Origin: VGBK01 sp043810615
GTDB lineage: Bacteria; Actinomycetota; Acidimicrobiia; Spongiisociales; UBA11373
Direction: 5' to 3'
Assembly (NCBI GenBank): GCA_043810615.1
Contig: JBDROA010000005.1
Location: 1-17,696 of the forward strand
Length of the DNA stretch: 17,696 bases
Shown in pieces: positions 6,482 through 13,106 of the stretch. Within the stretch, counting starts at the first letter, position 1. Each line of letters starts with the position of its first letter. Below the pieces are notes generated by a model. The model was given only the letters and a program-made list of their open reading frames with translations, had not been told where the DNA came from and ran no database searches. Position numbers and translations under genes: made by a program.

Positions 6482-6874
6482 ATGAGGGAGATCCTCCTCG
6501 TCGCCGACGTGCCCTGGGTAGCCGACGCCGTCCGGGCCGGCCTCGGCGGAGCGGACTACCACCTCAACACCACCGACGACCCGTCGGCCGTTGCCGCCTG
6601 GTGGCAGGAGCACGAACCGGCGGTGGTCCTGGTGGACTTCCAGGTGGGCTCTCGCGGGGGAATGGCCGTGGTGCGCGACCTGCGCGCCGCCTCCCATGCT
6701 GCCGGCGTCACCCCCCCGCCCACCGTGCTCCTGCTCGACCGCGCCGTCGATGCTTTCCTGGCCCGCCGCGCCGGAGCCGACGCCTGGATTCGCAAGCCGT
6801 TCGGCGGGTTCGCCCTCCGCCGCCTGGTGGACCGCCTGGTCGCGGCGCCCTCGCCGGGCACGGCCACCGGCTGA
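6482..6874 (+). CDS. Stand-alone, atypical response-regulator receiver domain
   Basis: A 130-residue single-domain protein with the CheY-like fold pattern. It has ILLVAD (strand 1), VVLVDFQ with the likely phosphoacceptor Asp52, and GADAWIRKPF with the conserved Lys105. It departs from the standard set: the usual acidic pair is Ala8-Asp9, and the switch Thr/Ser position after strand 4 is Leu85. Phosphorylation chemistry may therefore be weakened or lost. There is no DNA-binding or enzymatic output domain, so it would act as a protein-interaction module or phosphate sink. No kinase is adjacent; the nearest histidine kinase is at 14000-15283. The ATG at 6482 is chosen from the TACAGT -10 and the fit to strand 1. 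Confidence 0.75.
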   Translation: MREILLVADVPWVADAVRAGLGGADYHLNTTDDPSAVAAWWQEHEPAVVLVDFQVGSRGGMAVVRDLRAASHAAGVTPPPTVLLLDRAVDAFLARRAGADAWIRKPFGGFALRRLVDRLVAAPSPGTATG

Positions 6875-6902
6875 GCCCGGCGCGTCTCCTCGCCGGGGCC
6901 GA

Positions 6903-6908
6903 TATCAT
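6903..6908 (+). promoter_or_regulatory. -10 box of tRNA-Pro
   Basis: TATCAT, ten bases upstream of the mature tRNA 5' end. Confidence 0.4.
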
Positions 6909-6918
6909 GACCGCTCGC

Positions 6919-6995
6919 CGGGGCGTAGCGCAGTTTGGCAGCGCGCAGCGTTCGGGACGCTGAGGCCGCCGGTTCAAATCCGGCCGCCCCGACCA
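6919..6995 (+). tRNA. tRNA-Pro (anticodon CGG)
   Basis: A complete cloverleaf with perfect stems. The acceptor CGGGGCG (6919-6925) pairs with CGCCCCG (6985-6991). The D stem is GCGC (6928-6931) with GCGC (6941-6944). The anticodon stem CAGCG (6946-6950) pairs with CGCTG (6958-6962) around loop TTCGGGA, giving anticodon CGG at 6953-6955. The T stem GCCGG (6968-6972) pairs with CCGGC (6980-6984) around TTCAAAT. C1:G72 and discriminator A73 are typical of bacterial tRNA-Pro. The 3' CCA is encoded (6993-6995). It decodes CCG, a heavily used codon at this GC content. Confidence 0.97.
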
Positions 6996-7001
6996 GAGCA
7001 G

Positions 7002-7025
7002 GTGGGCGCACCGTCGTGCGCCCAC
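7002..7025 (+). terminator. Hairpin terminator after tRNA-Pro
   Basis: A perfect 10-bp stem (7002-7011 with 7016-7025) closes a CGTC tetraloop seven bases after the tRNA CCA. There is no T-tract, as is common for intrinsic terminators in high-GC actinobacteria. Confidence 0.65.
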
Positions 7026-7093
7026 ATCGCCCACCGGGCATTCGGACCGCGGATCCTGGGGCCTTCGGCCCTCCCCCGGTCCGCCGCAGCCGA

Positions 7094-7099
7094 TAGGGT
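7094..7099 (+). promoter_or_regulatory. Candidate -10 box of lat
   Basis: TAGGGT, implying transcription from about 7106 and a leader of about 125 bases before the lat ATG. Confidence 0.35.
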
Positions 7100-7105
7100 G
7101 GCTCC

Positions 7106-7230
7106 TGCAACCACGGCAGTGCCTCGGCCCTGCCCGGGTCGCTCCCGGCATTGCTTTCACCCCCGCGAGGGGGGACATACGGGACGGGCGCCCGCCGCCC
7201 GCCCCGGGAACCCGTGATGGAGGAACCGGA
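7106..7230 (+). promoter_or_regulatory. Structured 5' leader of lat
   Basis: The leader can form three hairpins. An outer stem joins GCAGTGCC (7116-7123) and GGCATTGC (7147-7154), with one G-U pair. A CCCCC/GGGGG hairpin is capped by a GCGA tetraloop (7160-7174). A 10-bp stem with one mismatch (7180-7190 with 7196-7206) lies just before the ribosome site GGAGG (7219-7223). ACGGG at 7179-7183 can also pair with CCCGT at 7211-7215, so two pairings near the ribosome site compete. It matches no riboswitch class I can recall. Confidence 0.4.
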
Positions 7231-8547
7231 ATGATTCGCCCGGACGCCGTGCACCAGACGCTGCGGAAGTACCAATTGGCCGACGGCATGTCCATCGTCC
7301 TCGACCTCGAGCGCTCCGAGGGTGTCTGGATGCACGACGCCGTGACCGGGAAGCGCTACCTGGACGCCTTCTCGTTCTTCGCCTCCTGGCCGGTGGGCTA
7401 CAACCACCCCAAGCTCATGGACCCCGCCTTCCAGGCGGAACTGCTGCGGGCTTCCTCCACCAACGTCACCAACTCCGACATCTACACCATCGAGATGGCC
7501 GGCTTCGTGGAGGCCTTCGGGTCGACGGTCACGCCGCCCGGCTTCCCGCATCACTTCTGGATCTCCGGCGGCACCCTGGCCGTGGAGAACGCCCTCAAGA
7601 CCGCATTCGACTGGAAGGCCCGCAAGCTGGGCCGCACCAACCTCGAGGACCCGGTGGAGGACCTGGTGGTGATCCACTTCCGCCAGGCCTTCCACGGCCG
7701 CTCCGGGTACACCTTGAGCCTCACCAACACCCGACTCGACAAGATCGGCCTCTTCCCCAGGTTCCCCTGGCCGCGGGTCCACAACCCGGCAATAGAGTTC
7801 GACCTCGACGGGGGAATCGCCAACGACATCGAGGCCGAGGAGCAGCGCGCCGCCGCCCAGATCGAGGCGGCCTTCGCCGCCCATCCGCGCAAGGTGGCCG
7901 CCATCATCATCGAGCCCATGCAGGGAGAGGGCGGCGACAACCACTTCCGCGGCGAGTTCCTCGCCCGCCTGCGCCGCTACGCCGACGAGCACGAAGCCAT
8001 GCTGGTCTTCGACGAGATCCAGACCGGCTTCTACGGCTCGGGCAAGGCCTGGTGGTGGCAGCACGTCGGCGTGGCCCCCGACGTCGTCGCCTTCGGCAAG
8101 AAGGCTCAGGTGTGCGGCATCTACGCCTCCACCCGGGTGGACGAAGTGCCCAACAACGTGTTCGCTCTCCCCAGCCGCATCAACTCCACCTGGGGCGGGA
8201 ACCTGGCCGACATGGTGCGTTGCCGCCGATTCATCGAGATCATCGAGGAGGACAGTCTGGCGTCGCACATCGCCGCCATGGGTGACCGTCTGCTGGCCGG
8301 GCTGCGGGGCATCGCCCGCCGCACCGGGGCGTTCACCAACCCCCGCGGCCGGGGTTCCCTGGCCGCCGTCACCATGGCGTCGCCGGAGGCCCGCGGGAAA
8401 CTGCTCGACGAGATGTTCTCTCGCGAGTTGGTCGCCCTGCCCTCCGGGCCCACCTCGGTGCGCTTCCGCCTGCCGCTGGTCATCAACGCCGGAGAGATCG
8501 ACGAGATCCTCAACCGGGTAGAAGCCTCCGTCGCGGCTAAGACCTGA
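7231..8547 (+). CDS. lat: L-lysine 6-transaminase (lysine epsilon-aminotransferase)
   Basis: A 438-residue class-III PLP aminotransferase matching the Lat family (about 450 residues in Mycobacterium). It moves the epsilon-amino group of L-lysine to 2-oxoglutarate, giving 2-aminoadipate-6-semialdehyde (cyclising to piperideine-6-carboxylate) and glutamate. Visible features are SGGTLAVENALK (about 112-123, PLP phosphate region), FDEIQTGF (Asp261, the residue that pairs with the pyridine nitrogen) and FGKKAQVCG (Lys290/Lys291; by alignment the second is the Schiff-base lysine), followed by NSTWGGN. The ATG at 7231 has GGAGG at a good distance. Lat starts cephamycin clusters in Streptomyces, but no beta-lactam gene is nearby, so catabolism or a persistence/osmolyte role is more likely. 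A terminator-like hairpin follows. Confidence 0.92.
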   Translation: MIRPDAVHQTLRKYQLADGMSIVLDLERSEGVWMHDAVTGKRYLDAFSFFASWPVGYNHPKLMDPAFQAELLRASSTNVTNSDIYTIEMAGFVEAFGSTVTPPGFPHHFWISGGTLAVENALKTAFDWKARKLGRTNLEDPVEDLVVIHFRQAFHGRSGYTLSLTNTRLDKIGLFPRFPWPRVHNPAIEFDLDGGIANDIEAEEQRAAAQIEAAFAAHPRKVAAIIIEPMQGEGGDNHFRGEFLARLRRYADEHEAMLVFDEIQTGFYGSGKAWWWQHVGVAPDVVAFGKKAQVCGIYASTRVDEVPNNVFALPSRINSTWGGNLADMVRCRRFIEIIEEDSLASHIAAMGDRLLAGLRGIARRTGAFTNPRGRGSLAAVTMASPEARGKLLDEMFSRELVALPSGPTSVRFRLPLVINAGEIDEILNRVEASVAAKT

Positions 8548-8550
8548 TCT

Positions 8551-8575
8551 CCCCCCCGGGCAGTTCCCGGCGGGG
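8551..8575 (+). terminator. Hairpin terminator after lat
   Basis: CCGGG (8556-8560) pairs with CCCGG (8566-8570) around loop CAGTT. The stem extends past one C-C mismatch by CCCC (8551-8554) with GGGG (8572-8575). It begins three bases after the lat stop and has no T-tract. Confidence 0.5.
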
Positions 8576-8649
8576 ACACCGGGGCAGGTGGGTCGACCCC
8601 TCCGGCGGCGGAGCGCTTCATAGACGGCGGGGGGCCTCGCCGGAGAGCT

Positions 8650-8655
8650 TATGCT
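8650..8655 (+). promoter_or_regulatory. -10 box of PH-like protein gene
   Basis: TATGCT, about 28 bases before the ATG at 8683, with GGAGAGG as ribosome site. This gene is probably transcribed separately from lat. Confidence 0.4.
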
Positions 8656-8682
8656 GGGAGGCGTCCCCCACCCGGAGAGGTA

Positions 8683-9066
8683 ATGAGCCTTCGAGACAGG
8701 ATCGCCGCCGGCGCTGCCCCCTTCTTGGAGCCCGGTGAGATGGTGCAAACCGCCTTCGTGGCCCAGACCGCCAGCAGTTGGCTGGTGCTTCTCGGATTCG
8801 TTCCCTTCTTGCTCCTCAACAAGTACCGGTGCGTGGTAGTCACCGACCGCTGCATCCTGGTCCTCGAAAGCGGCAAGCTGGCCAGCACCAAGCCTAAGTC
8901 CGTTGTCCGGGCCCTCCCCCGTTCCACCCGTATCGGCCCGCCCGCCGGCCTCTGGTACGTCACAGGCACTCTGGGAGAGAACCTCCGCATTCACAAGCGC
9001 TTCCACGGCGACATCAACACCGCCGATGCGGCGGCGCACCCGCCGCCCCCGCCGCCGCCCGCCTGA
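8683..9066 (+). CDS. Small conserved protein, PH-like fold suspected
   Basis: A 127-residue protein. An N-terminal amphipathic part (LEPGEMVQTAFVAQT) precedes one hydrophobic segment (about 33-46, WLVLLGFVPFLLL). A beta-rich stretch follows (KYRCVVVTDRCILVL, then LPRSTRIGPPAGLWYV), and the C-terminus is proline-only. The phrase VVVTDR-ILVL resembles bacterial PH/YokE-like domains that sit at the membrane face. I do recall similar uncharacterised actinobacterial proteins, but no function is known to me. The ATG at 8683 has a strong GGAGAGG site. It is followed by the VIT1-like gene, which has its own promoter. Confidence 0.75.
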   Translation: MSLRDRIAAGAAPFLEPGEMVQTAFVAQTASSWLVLLGFVPFLLLNKYRCVVVTDRCILVLESGKLASTKPKSVVRALPRSTRIGPPAGLWYVTGTLGENLRIHKRFHGDINTADAAAHPPPPPPPA

Positions 9067-9138
9067 CGGGGCCGGCAGCCGTCCGCTCGCTCCCGAAACC
9101 CCGACGCCAACGGGCCCGCCGGGTCGTTGGTGTGCCCG

Positions 9139-9144
9139 TAGACT
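9139..9144 (+). promoter_or_regulatory. -10 box of VIT1-like gene
   Basis: TAGACT, seven bases before the ATG at 9152. With no ribosome site this predicts a leaderless mRNA and fixes the start codon. Confidence 0.55.
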
Positions 9145-9151
9145 CGCCCCG

Positions 9152-9883
9152 ATGACCGGCCAACCCGGCTACCACCGCAGCCCCTCTTTCACCGAGCACC
9201 TCGGACGCAACCGCCCGTACTTGCGGGATGCCATCCTGGGAGCCAACGACGGCCTCGTGTCGATGCTGCTGCTGGTCGCCGGGGTGGTCGGCGGAGGCCT
9301 CACCTCCCGCCAGGTGCTGCTCACCGGTGTCGCCGGGGCCATCGCCGGGGCCATCAGCATGGCCGCCGGGGAGTACGTGGCCACCAAGTCCCAGGACGAG
9401 CTCTTCGAAGGGGAGCTCGCCCTGGAGCGGGCCCACGTCCGCGAACATCACGAAGCCGAGCTCCAGGAACTGAGCGACCTGCTCGGCGGCATCGGGCTGG
9501 ACGGCGAACTGAGGGACCGGGTAGTCCAACACATAGGGAGCGACGACGAATCCCTGCTCCGCGTCATGACCGCACTCGAGTTCGGCCTGGTCGCGACGGA
9601 GCGGCGCAAACCCCACGTGGCGATGTACCTCTCCGGACTCCTCTTCACCGTGGGTTCTCTGGCCCCGGTGCTTCCCTTCGCCTTCGCGGGCAGCCCCCGT
9701 TTCGGCCTGCTGATCGCCGCCGCCGGCACCACTTTGGCGCTGCTCGTGGTGGGCGCGGTGAAGACCTGGGCCACCCGGGGCCACCCGGGGCGAGCGGCCC
9801 TCGAGAACCTTTCGGTGGCCACGCTGGGCGGCGGCCTGGCCTACGGAGTGGGCGTGCTGTTCGATCGCCTGGTCGGTAGCTGA
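9152..9883 (+). CDS. VIT1/CCC1-family iron/manganese transporter
   Basis: A 243-residue membrane protein of the VIT1/CCC1 family. YLRDAILGANDGLVS (about 23-37) is the family's opening motif. It is followed by hydrophobic segments at about 38-50 and 57-72 (with AGAISMAAGEYVATKSQ), a charged central helical hairpin rich in Glu (about 78-150) and three C-terminal hydrophobic segments (about 158-181, 186-203 and 221-240). Family members move Fe2+ or Mn2+ out of the cytosol, and the acidic central region corresponds to the metal-binding domain. Metal specificity is not readable here. The ATG at 9152 is supported by the TAGACT box seven bases upstream; the longer open frame upstream is rejected. 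It is convergent with asd. Confidence 0.88.
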   Translation: MTGQPGYHRSPSFTEHLGRNRPYLRDAILGANDGLVSMLLLVAGVVGGGLTSRQVLLTGVAGAIAGAISMAAGEYVATKSQDELFEGELALERAHVREHHEAELQELSDLLGGIGLDGELRDRVVQHIGSDDESLLRVMTALEFGLVATERRKPHVAMYLSGLLFTVGSLAPVLPFAFAGSPRFGLLIAAAGTTLALLVVGAVKTWATRGHPGRAALENLSVATLGGGLAYGVGVLFDRLVGS

Positions 9884-9989
9884 GGAGCGGCTCGGGATGA
9901 TGTTGCCTCACCCGGGCTGATTCCTACGAGTGCCCTCCCCCCCGGTTGAGCCGGCCATCGGGACCGCCCGGACCACCGCCTCTCCAGCA

Positions 9990-10102
9990 AAGCGAGGGAG
10001 GCGCGGCGGGCGTAGCCCGACTCGGAGGGGTCGAAGGACACCGCCGCTTACGCCGCGCCCTTGCCCCCACCCCAACCTCACTCCCCCACGGCTGTGGGGG
10101 AG
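9990..10102 (+). repeat. REP-like palindromic intergenic element
   Basis: In the 259-base gap between convergent genes, inverted arms GGCGCGGCG (10000-10008) and CGCCGCGCC (10051-10059) are followed by a C-rich tract (CCCCCACCCCAACCTCA) running into a perfect 9-bp hairpin at 10081-10102. The style matches dispersed palindromic intergenic repeats seen in many GC-rich genomes. Only one copy is in this window, so repeat status is inferred. The rest of the gap shows no coding pattern. Confidence 0.4.
10081..10102. terminator. Bidirectional hairpin between convergent genes
   Basis: CTCCCCCAC and GTGGGGGAG form a perfect 9-bp stem with loop GGCT. It is placed to stop both the VIT1-like transcript and the asd transcript. 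There is no T-tract on either side. Confidence 0.5.
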
Positions 10103-10142
10103 GGGACGACTGCCCGGGCCGGCGTGGCTACATCCACCCGGC

Positions 10143-11156
10143 TCAGGTCACCAGTTCGGCGATCTGCACGGCGTTGAGAGCGGCCCCTTTCAGCAGGTTG
10201 TCGCCTACCACCCACAGGGAGATGCCGCCGGGGCGCCCCACCGTCTCCCGCACCCGGCCGGTCAGCACGTCGTCGACCCCGGCGCAGTCGAGTGGGGTGG
10301 GCACCTTGTCCCGCCACAGCTGCACTCCCGGAGCCATCTGGATCAAAGCCTCGGCCTCCTCCACCCCGAGCGGACGGGAGTACCAACACGAGGCCGCCAG
10401 GCCGTGGCCCACCATCACCGGCACCCGCACACAGGTGGGCTCCACAGCCACCGCCGGGGCGTCGAGGATCTTGCGGGTTTCGTAGACCAGTTTCCACTCC
10501 TCGTCGGTGTAGCCCCGTTCGGCCTGGACCCCGGTGAAAGGAAGCACGTTGAAGCCGATGGGCCGTACGTAGAGGTCGCCGCCCGGGTCGGCCCACCCGC
10601 CGTGCTGCAGGGCTCCCGGATCCTTGGAGAAGTGATCGATCTCAGCGGCCAGGGTGGCCATGCCTTTCTGCCCCGTCCCAGACACGGACTGGTAGGAGGC
10701 CACCACCATCGACTCCAGGCCGGCCGCCCGGTGAAGGGGCGCCACCGCCATGAGCAGGACCATGGTGGTGCAGTTGGGGTTGGCGATGATCCCGTGGTGG
10801 GCCCGTACGGCGGCGTCGTTCACCCCGGCCACCACCAGGGGGACCTGCGGGTCCATGCGCCAGGCCGAGGAGTTGTCCACCACCACCGCCCCGGCGGCGG
10901 CGAAGCGGGGGGCGTGCTCCCTGGCGCGAGTTCCCCCCGCCGAGAAGAGAGCCAACTGGATGCCGGTCGGGTCGGCCGTGGCCAGGTCCTCTACTTCGAC
11001 CTCCCCCCACGGAGTGGGCACCCGGGCGCCGGCCGACCGGGCCGAGGCCATGAGGCGCAGGCCCCCCACCGGGAAGGAGCGGCGCTCCAGGGTGGCGATC
11101 ATCTCCCGGCCGACCGCGCCGGTGGCCCCGACGACGGCAACGTTGCGCGGGCTCAC
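10143..11156 (-). CDS. asd: Aspartate-semialdehyde dehydrogenase
   Basis: A 337-residue cytosolic enzyme that reduces beta-aspartyl phosphate to aspartate semialdehyde with NADPH, the branch point to lysine/diaminopimelate, threonine and methionine. The NADP site GATGAVG lies at 10-16. The catalytic Cys129 is in NPNCTT, SGTGQKG is at about 159-165, and the RVPVMVGHG motif holds Arg244 and the acid/base His251. Length is normal for the family. The GTG start at 11156 overlaps the lysC stop by four bases, giving a classic lysC-asd operon with translational coupling. It shares the lysC promoter at 12362-12367. The gene ends in the convergent spacer with the palindrome at 10081-10102. Confidence 0.96.
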   Translation of the reverse strand: MSPRNVAVVGATGAVGREMIATLERRSFPVGGLRLMASARSAGARVPTPWGEVEVEDLATADPTGIQLALFSAGGTRAREHAPRFAAAGAVVVDNSSAWRMDPQVPLVVAGVNDAAVRAHHGIIANPNCTTMVLLMAVAPLHRAAGLESMVVASYQSVSGTGQKGMATLAAEIDHFSKDPGALQHGGWADPGGDLYVRPIGFNVLPFTGVQAERGYTDEEWKLVYETRKILDAPAVAVEPTCVRVPVMVGHGLAASCWYSRPLGVEEAEALIQMAPGVQLWRDKVPTPLDCAGVDDVLTGRVRETVGRPGGISLWVVGDNLLKGAALNAVQIAELVT

Positions 11157-12352
11157 GACGCCTCCTCAGATTCGGGGGAGAAAAAGGCGAGGTGCAGCAG
11201 GCGTACCGCCTCGTCCAGGCGAGCGCCGGGAACCAGGCAGGAGATCCGCAGCGGCGACGACGCCGTCAACAGGACCTTGATGCTGCCCCGCCCCAGCGCC
11301 CCGGCCATCTCTCCCTCCGCCTCCGGACGGGCCCGCAGCGCCGCGCCCACCACCGACACCTTGCCCACCTCCTCTTCCAGGGTGACGGCCCCCAATCCCT
11401 CATCGGCGGCGAGCGCCGCCAGGGCGGCCGCCGCCGTCGCGGCCTGGTCGCGGCGCACGCCCGCCCCGACTCCGGCCGGACCGGTCCCGATGGTGCCCGT
11501 CCCGATCCCGGCCGCCTCCAGTGCCGACAACACCGCCCCCACATCGGTCCCGCCGGCCAGGCCGACCAGGGCCTGATCCGCATCGTGGGCCACCCCCGCG
11601 AGGCCGGCCCGCCCGCCGGTACCCTCCCGCACCCAGGTGCCCTCCCCGTCGTGGAACGAGGAGCGAACGTGCAGGGGCACCCCCCAGCGCCGCCCCATTT
11701 CGACCGAGCGCAGCATGAGCACCCCGGCCCCCGCCGCGGCCAGTTCCGCCATCTCCTCGAACCAGACCTCGTCGAGTTTGCGGGCCTCGGGCACGATGCG
11801 GGGGTCGGCGGTGAACACCCCGTCGACGTCGGTGTAGATCTCACAAGCGTCGGCCTGCAGGTACGAGGCCATGGCCACCGCGGTGGCGTCGGAGCCGCCG
11901 CGGCCCAGGGTGGTGATCTCCTTGCTGGTCGCCGAGACCCCCTGGAAGCCGGCCACGATCACCACGTCACCCTTGTCGAGGTGCTCCTTGACCCGGAAGG
12001 CGCGCACCTCCTCGATCTCGGCACGGCCGTGGACGGTGCTGGTGATGATGCCCGCCTGCGACCCGGTGAGGCTCACCGCCTCCACCCCAAGGTCGCGGAT
12101 GGCCATGGCGAGCAGGGCCATGGAGATGCGCTCGCCGGCAGTGAGCAGCATGTCCATTTCCCGAGGATGATCGTTGGGGCTGACTTGCCGGGAGAGGTCG
12201 ACGAATTGGTCCGTGGTGTGGCCCATGGCCGATACCACCACCACCAGGTCGTTGCCCGCCAGACGGCTGCGGGCGACGCGGCGGGCCACGGCGAGGATGC
12301 GTTCGGCGTCGCCTACCGAGGTCCCGCCGTACTTCTGGACGATCACCGCCAT
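11153..12352 (-). CDS. lysC: Aspartate kinase with degenerate first ACT domain
   Basis: A 399-residue aspartokinase that phosphorylates L-aspartate. The kinase domain is complete: KYGGTSVGD (7-15), TLGRGGSDATA and EIYTDVDGVFTADPR. The C-terminal regulatory part normally has two ACT domains that bind lysine/threonine. The second is recognisable (VGKVSVVGAALR, then SSPLRISCLV and AVRLLHLAF). The first is poor: the usual VPDxPG and DMIVQN-type motifs are replaced by an Ala/Gly-rich stretch (ALVGLAGGTDVGAVL, then GIGTGTIGTGPAGVGAG). Feedback control may therefore differ. The ATG at 12352 is chosen over the longer frame because KYGGTS must be near the N-terminus and a TACACT -10 lies nine bases upstream (leaderless). 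It overlaps asd by four bases. Confidence 0.95.
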   Translation of the reverse strand: MAVIVQKYGGTSVGDAERILAVARRVARSRLAGNDLVVVVSAMGHTTDQFVDLSRQVSPNDHPREMDMLLTAGERISMALLAMAIRDLGVEAVSLTGSQAGIITSTVHGRAEIEEVRAFRVKEHLDKGDVVIVAGFQGVSATSKEITTLGRGGSDATAVAMASYLQADACEIYTDVDGVFTADPRIVPEARKLDEVWFEEMAELAAAGAGVLMLRSVEMGRRWGVPLHVRSSFHDGEGTWVREGTGGRAGLAGVAHDADQALVGLAGGTDVGAVLSALEAAGIGTGTIGTGPAGVGAGVRRDQAATAAAALAALAADEGLGAVTLEEEVGKVSVVGAALRARPEAEGEMAGALGRGSIKVLLTASSPLRISCLVPGARLDEAVRLLHLAFFSPESEEAS

Positions 12353-12361
12353 AGGCCCGAG

Positions 12362-12367
12362 AGTGTA
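12362..12367 (-). promoter_or_regulatory. -10 box of lysC-asd operon
   Basis: TACACT on the minus strand, nine bases before the ATG, with no ribosome site (leaderless). It lies in the -35 region of the divergent cyclophilin promoter. Confidence 0.5.
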
Positions 12368-12379
12368 CCGACGGCCCCC

Positions 12380-12385
12380 TATAGT
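12380..12385 (+). promoter_or_regulatory. -10 box of cyclophilin lipoprotein gene
   Basis: TATAGT, nine bases before the ATG at 12395 (leaderless). It lies in the -35 region of the divergent lysC promoter. Confidence 0.55.
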
Positions 12386-12394
12386 GCCCGGGCC

Positions 12395-13105
12395 ATGCCC
12401 ACGCGCTCCCCCCTGATCCTCGCCCTCTCCCTGCTCCTCGTCGTCACGGCCGCCTGCGGGGACAACGACGCCACCACCACGACCTCCCCGGCAGACGGCC
12501 CGGCCGTCGCCTCCCCCGAGTATCAGGCCTTCCGCGCCCAACCCACTGCCTGCGGGGCCGCCGCTCCCGCCCCGGCGGTGGCCATGCAGTTCGACTCCCC
12601 CGCCGATGCCGGCGTCGACGGCCCCATCGAGGTGGTGCTCCACACGTCGTGCGGCGCGGTGCGCCTCGAACTCGACCCGGCCCTCGCCCCCGAGACGGTG
12701 AACTCGTTCGTCTTCCTGGCGCAGCAGGGCTACTTCGACGGCACGGTGTCGCACCGCGTGGCCCCCGGCTTCGTCTTCCAGGCCGGCGACCCCACCGCCT
12801 CCGGGACCGGCAGCCCAGGCTATCGCCTCCCCGACGAGTTACCCGCCTCCGGGTTCACGTACACCCGCGGCGTAGTGGCCATGGCCAACTCGGGAGCCCC
12901 CGAGAGCGGCGGCAGCCAGTTCTTCATCGCCCTCGACGACATCGGCCTGCCCCCCAACTACACCGTGTTCGGGCGGGTCGTCGATGGCTTCGACGCCCTC
13001 GTGCGCATCGCCGCCCTCCCCATGGGGCTCAATCCCCCCGACCCCACCAACAGCCGGCCGCTGGAGACCGTCTACCTCGAGCGGGTCGAGGTCGCCGGCG
13101 ACTGA
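12395..13105 (+). CDS. Lipoprotein cyclophilin-type peptidyl-prolyl isomerase
   Basis: A 236-residue exported lipoprotein. A type II signal peptide (MPTRS then a hydrophobic core) ends in a lipobox TAAC with the lipidated Cys21. A Thr/Ala/Pro linker (about 22-70) precedes the cyclophilin domain (about 76-233). Active-site features are present: SHRVAPGFVFQAGDP, with Arg121 (equivalent to CypA Arg55), Phe126 and Gln129, then GSQFFI. It should catalyse cis-trans isomerisation of prolyl bonds in proteins folding outside the membrane. The ATG at 12395 is fixed by a TATAGT -10 nine bases upstream. The PHP gene begins one base after its stop, so the two are likely cotranscribed. Confidence 0.9.
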   Translation: MPTRSPLILALSLLLVVTAACGDNDATTTTSPADGPAVASPEYQAFRAQPTACGAAAPAPAVAMQFDSPADAGVDGPIEVVLHTSCGAVRLELDPALAPETVNSFVFLAQQGYFDGTVSHRVAPGFVFQAGDPTASGTGSPGYRLPDELPASGFTYTRGVVAMANSGAPESGGSQFFIALDDIGLPPNYTVFGRVVDGFDALVRIAALPMGLNPPDPTNSRPLETVYLERVEVAGD

Positions 13106-13106
13106 G

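Noticed and set aside
7106..7230. Known lysine or SAM riboswitch in front of lat
   Set aside because: None of the conserved sequence blocks I remember for these classes can be found; only the generic hairpins are supported.
7231..8547. Beta-lactam (cephamycin) cluster signalled by lat
   Set aside because: No pcbAB, pcbC or other beta-lactam gene is present within the window. Lat also occurs outside such clusters.
6556..9039. Long open frame (827 codons) on the minus strand opposite lat and the receiver gene
   Set aside because: It runs antisense through a confirmed tRNA and clear protein genes, has a low-complexity Gly/Val/Glu composition and no domain. Long antisense frames are expected at this GC content.
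12353..12754. N-terminal extension of lysC into the cyclophilin gene
   Set aside because: The kinase motif KYGGTS must be near the N-terminus, a leaderless promoter fits the ATG at 12352, and the extension is antisense to the lipoprotein signal peptide.
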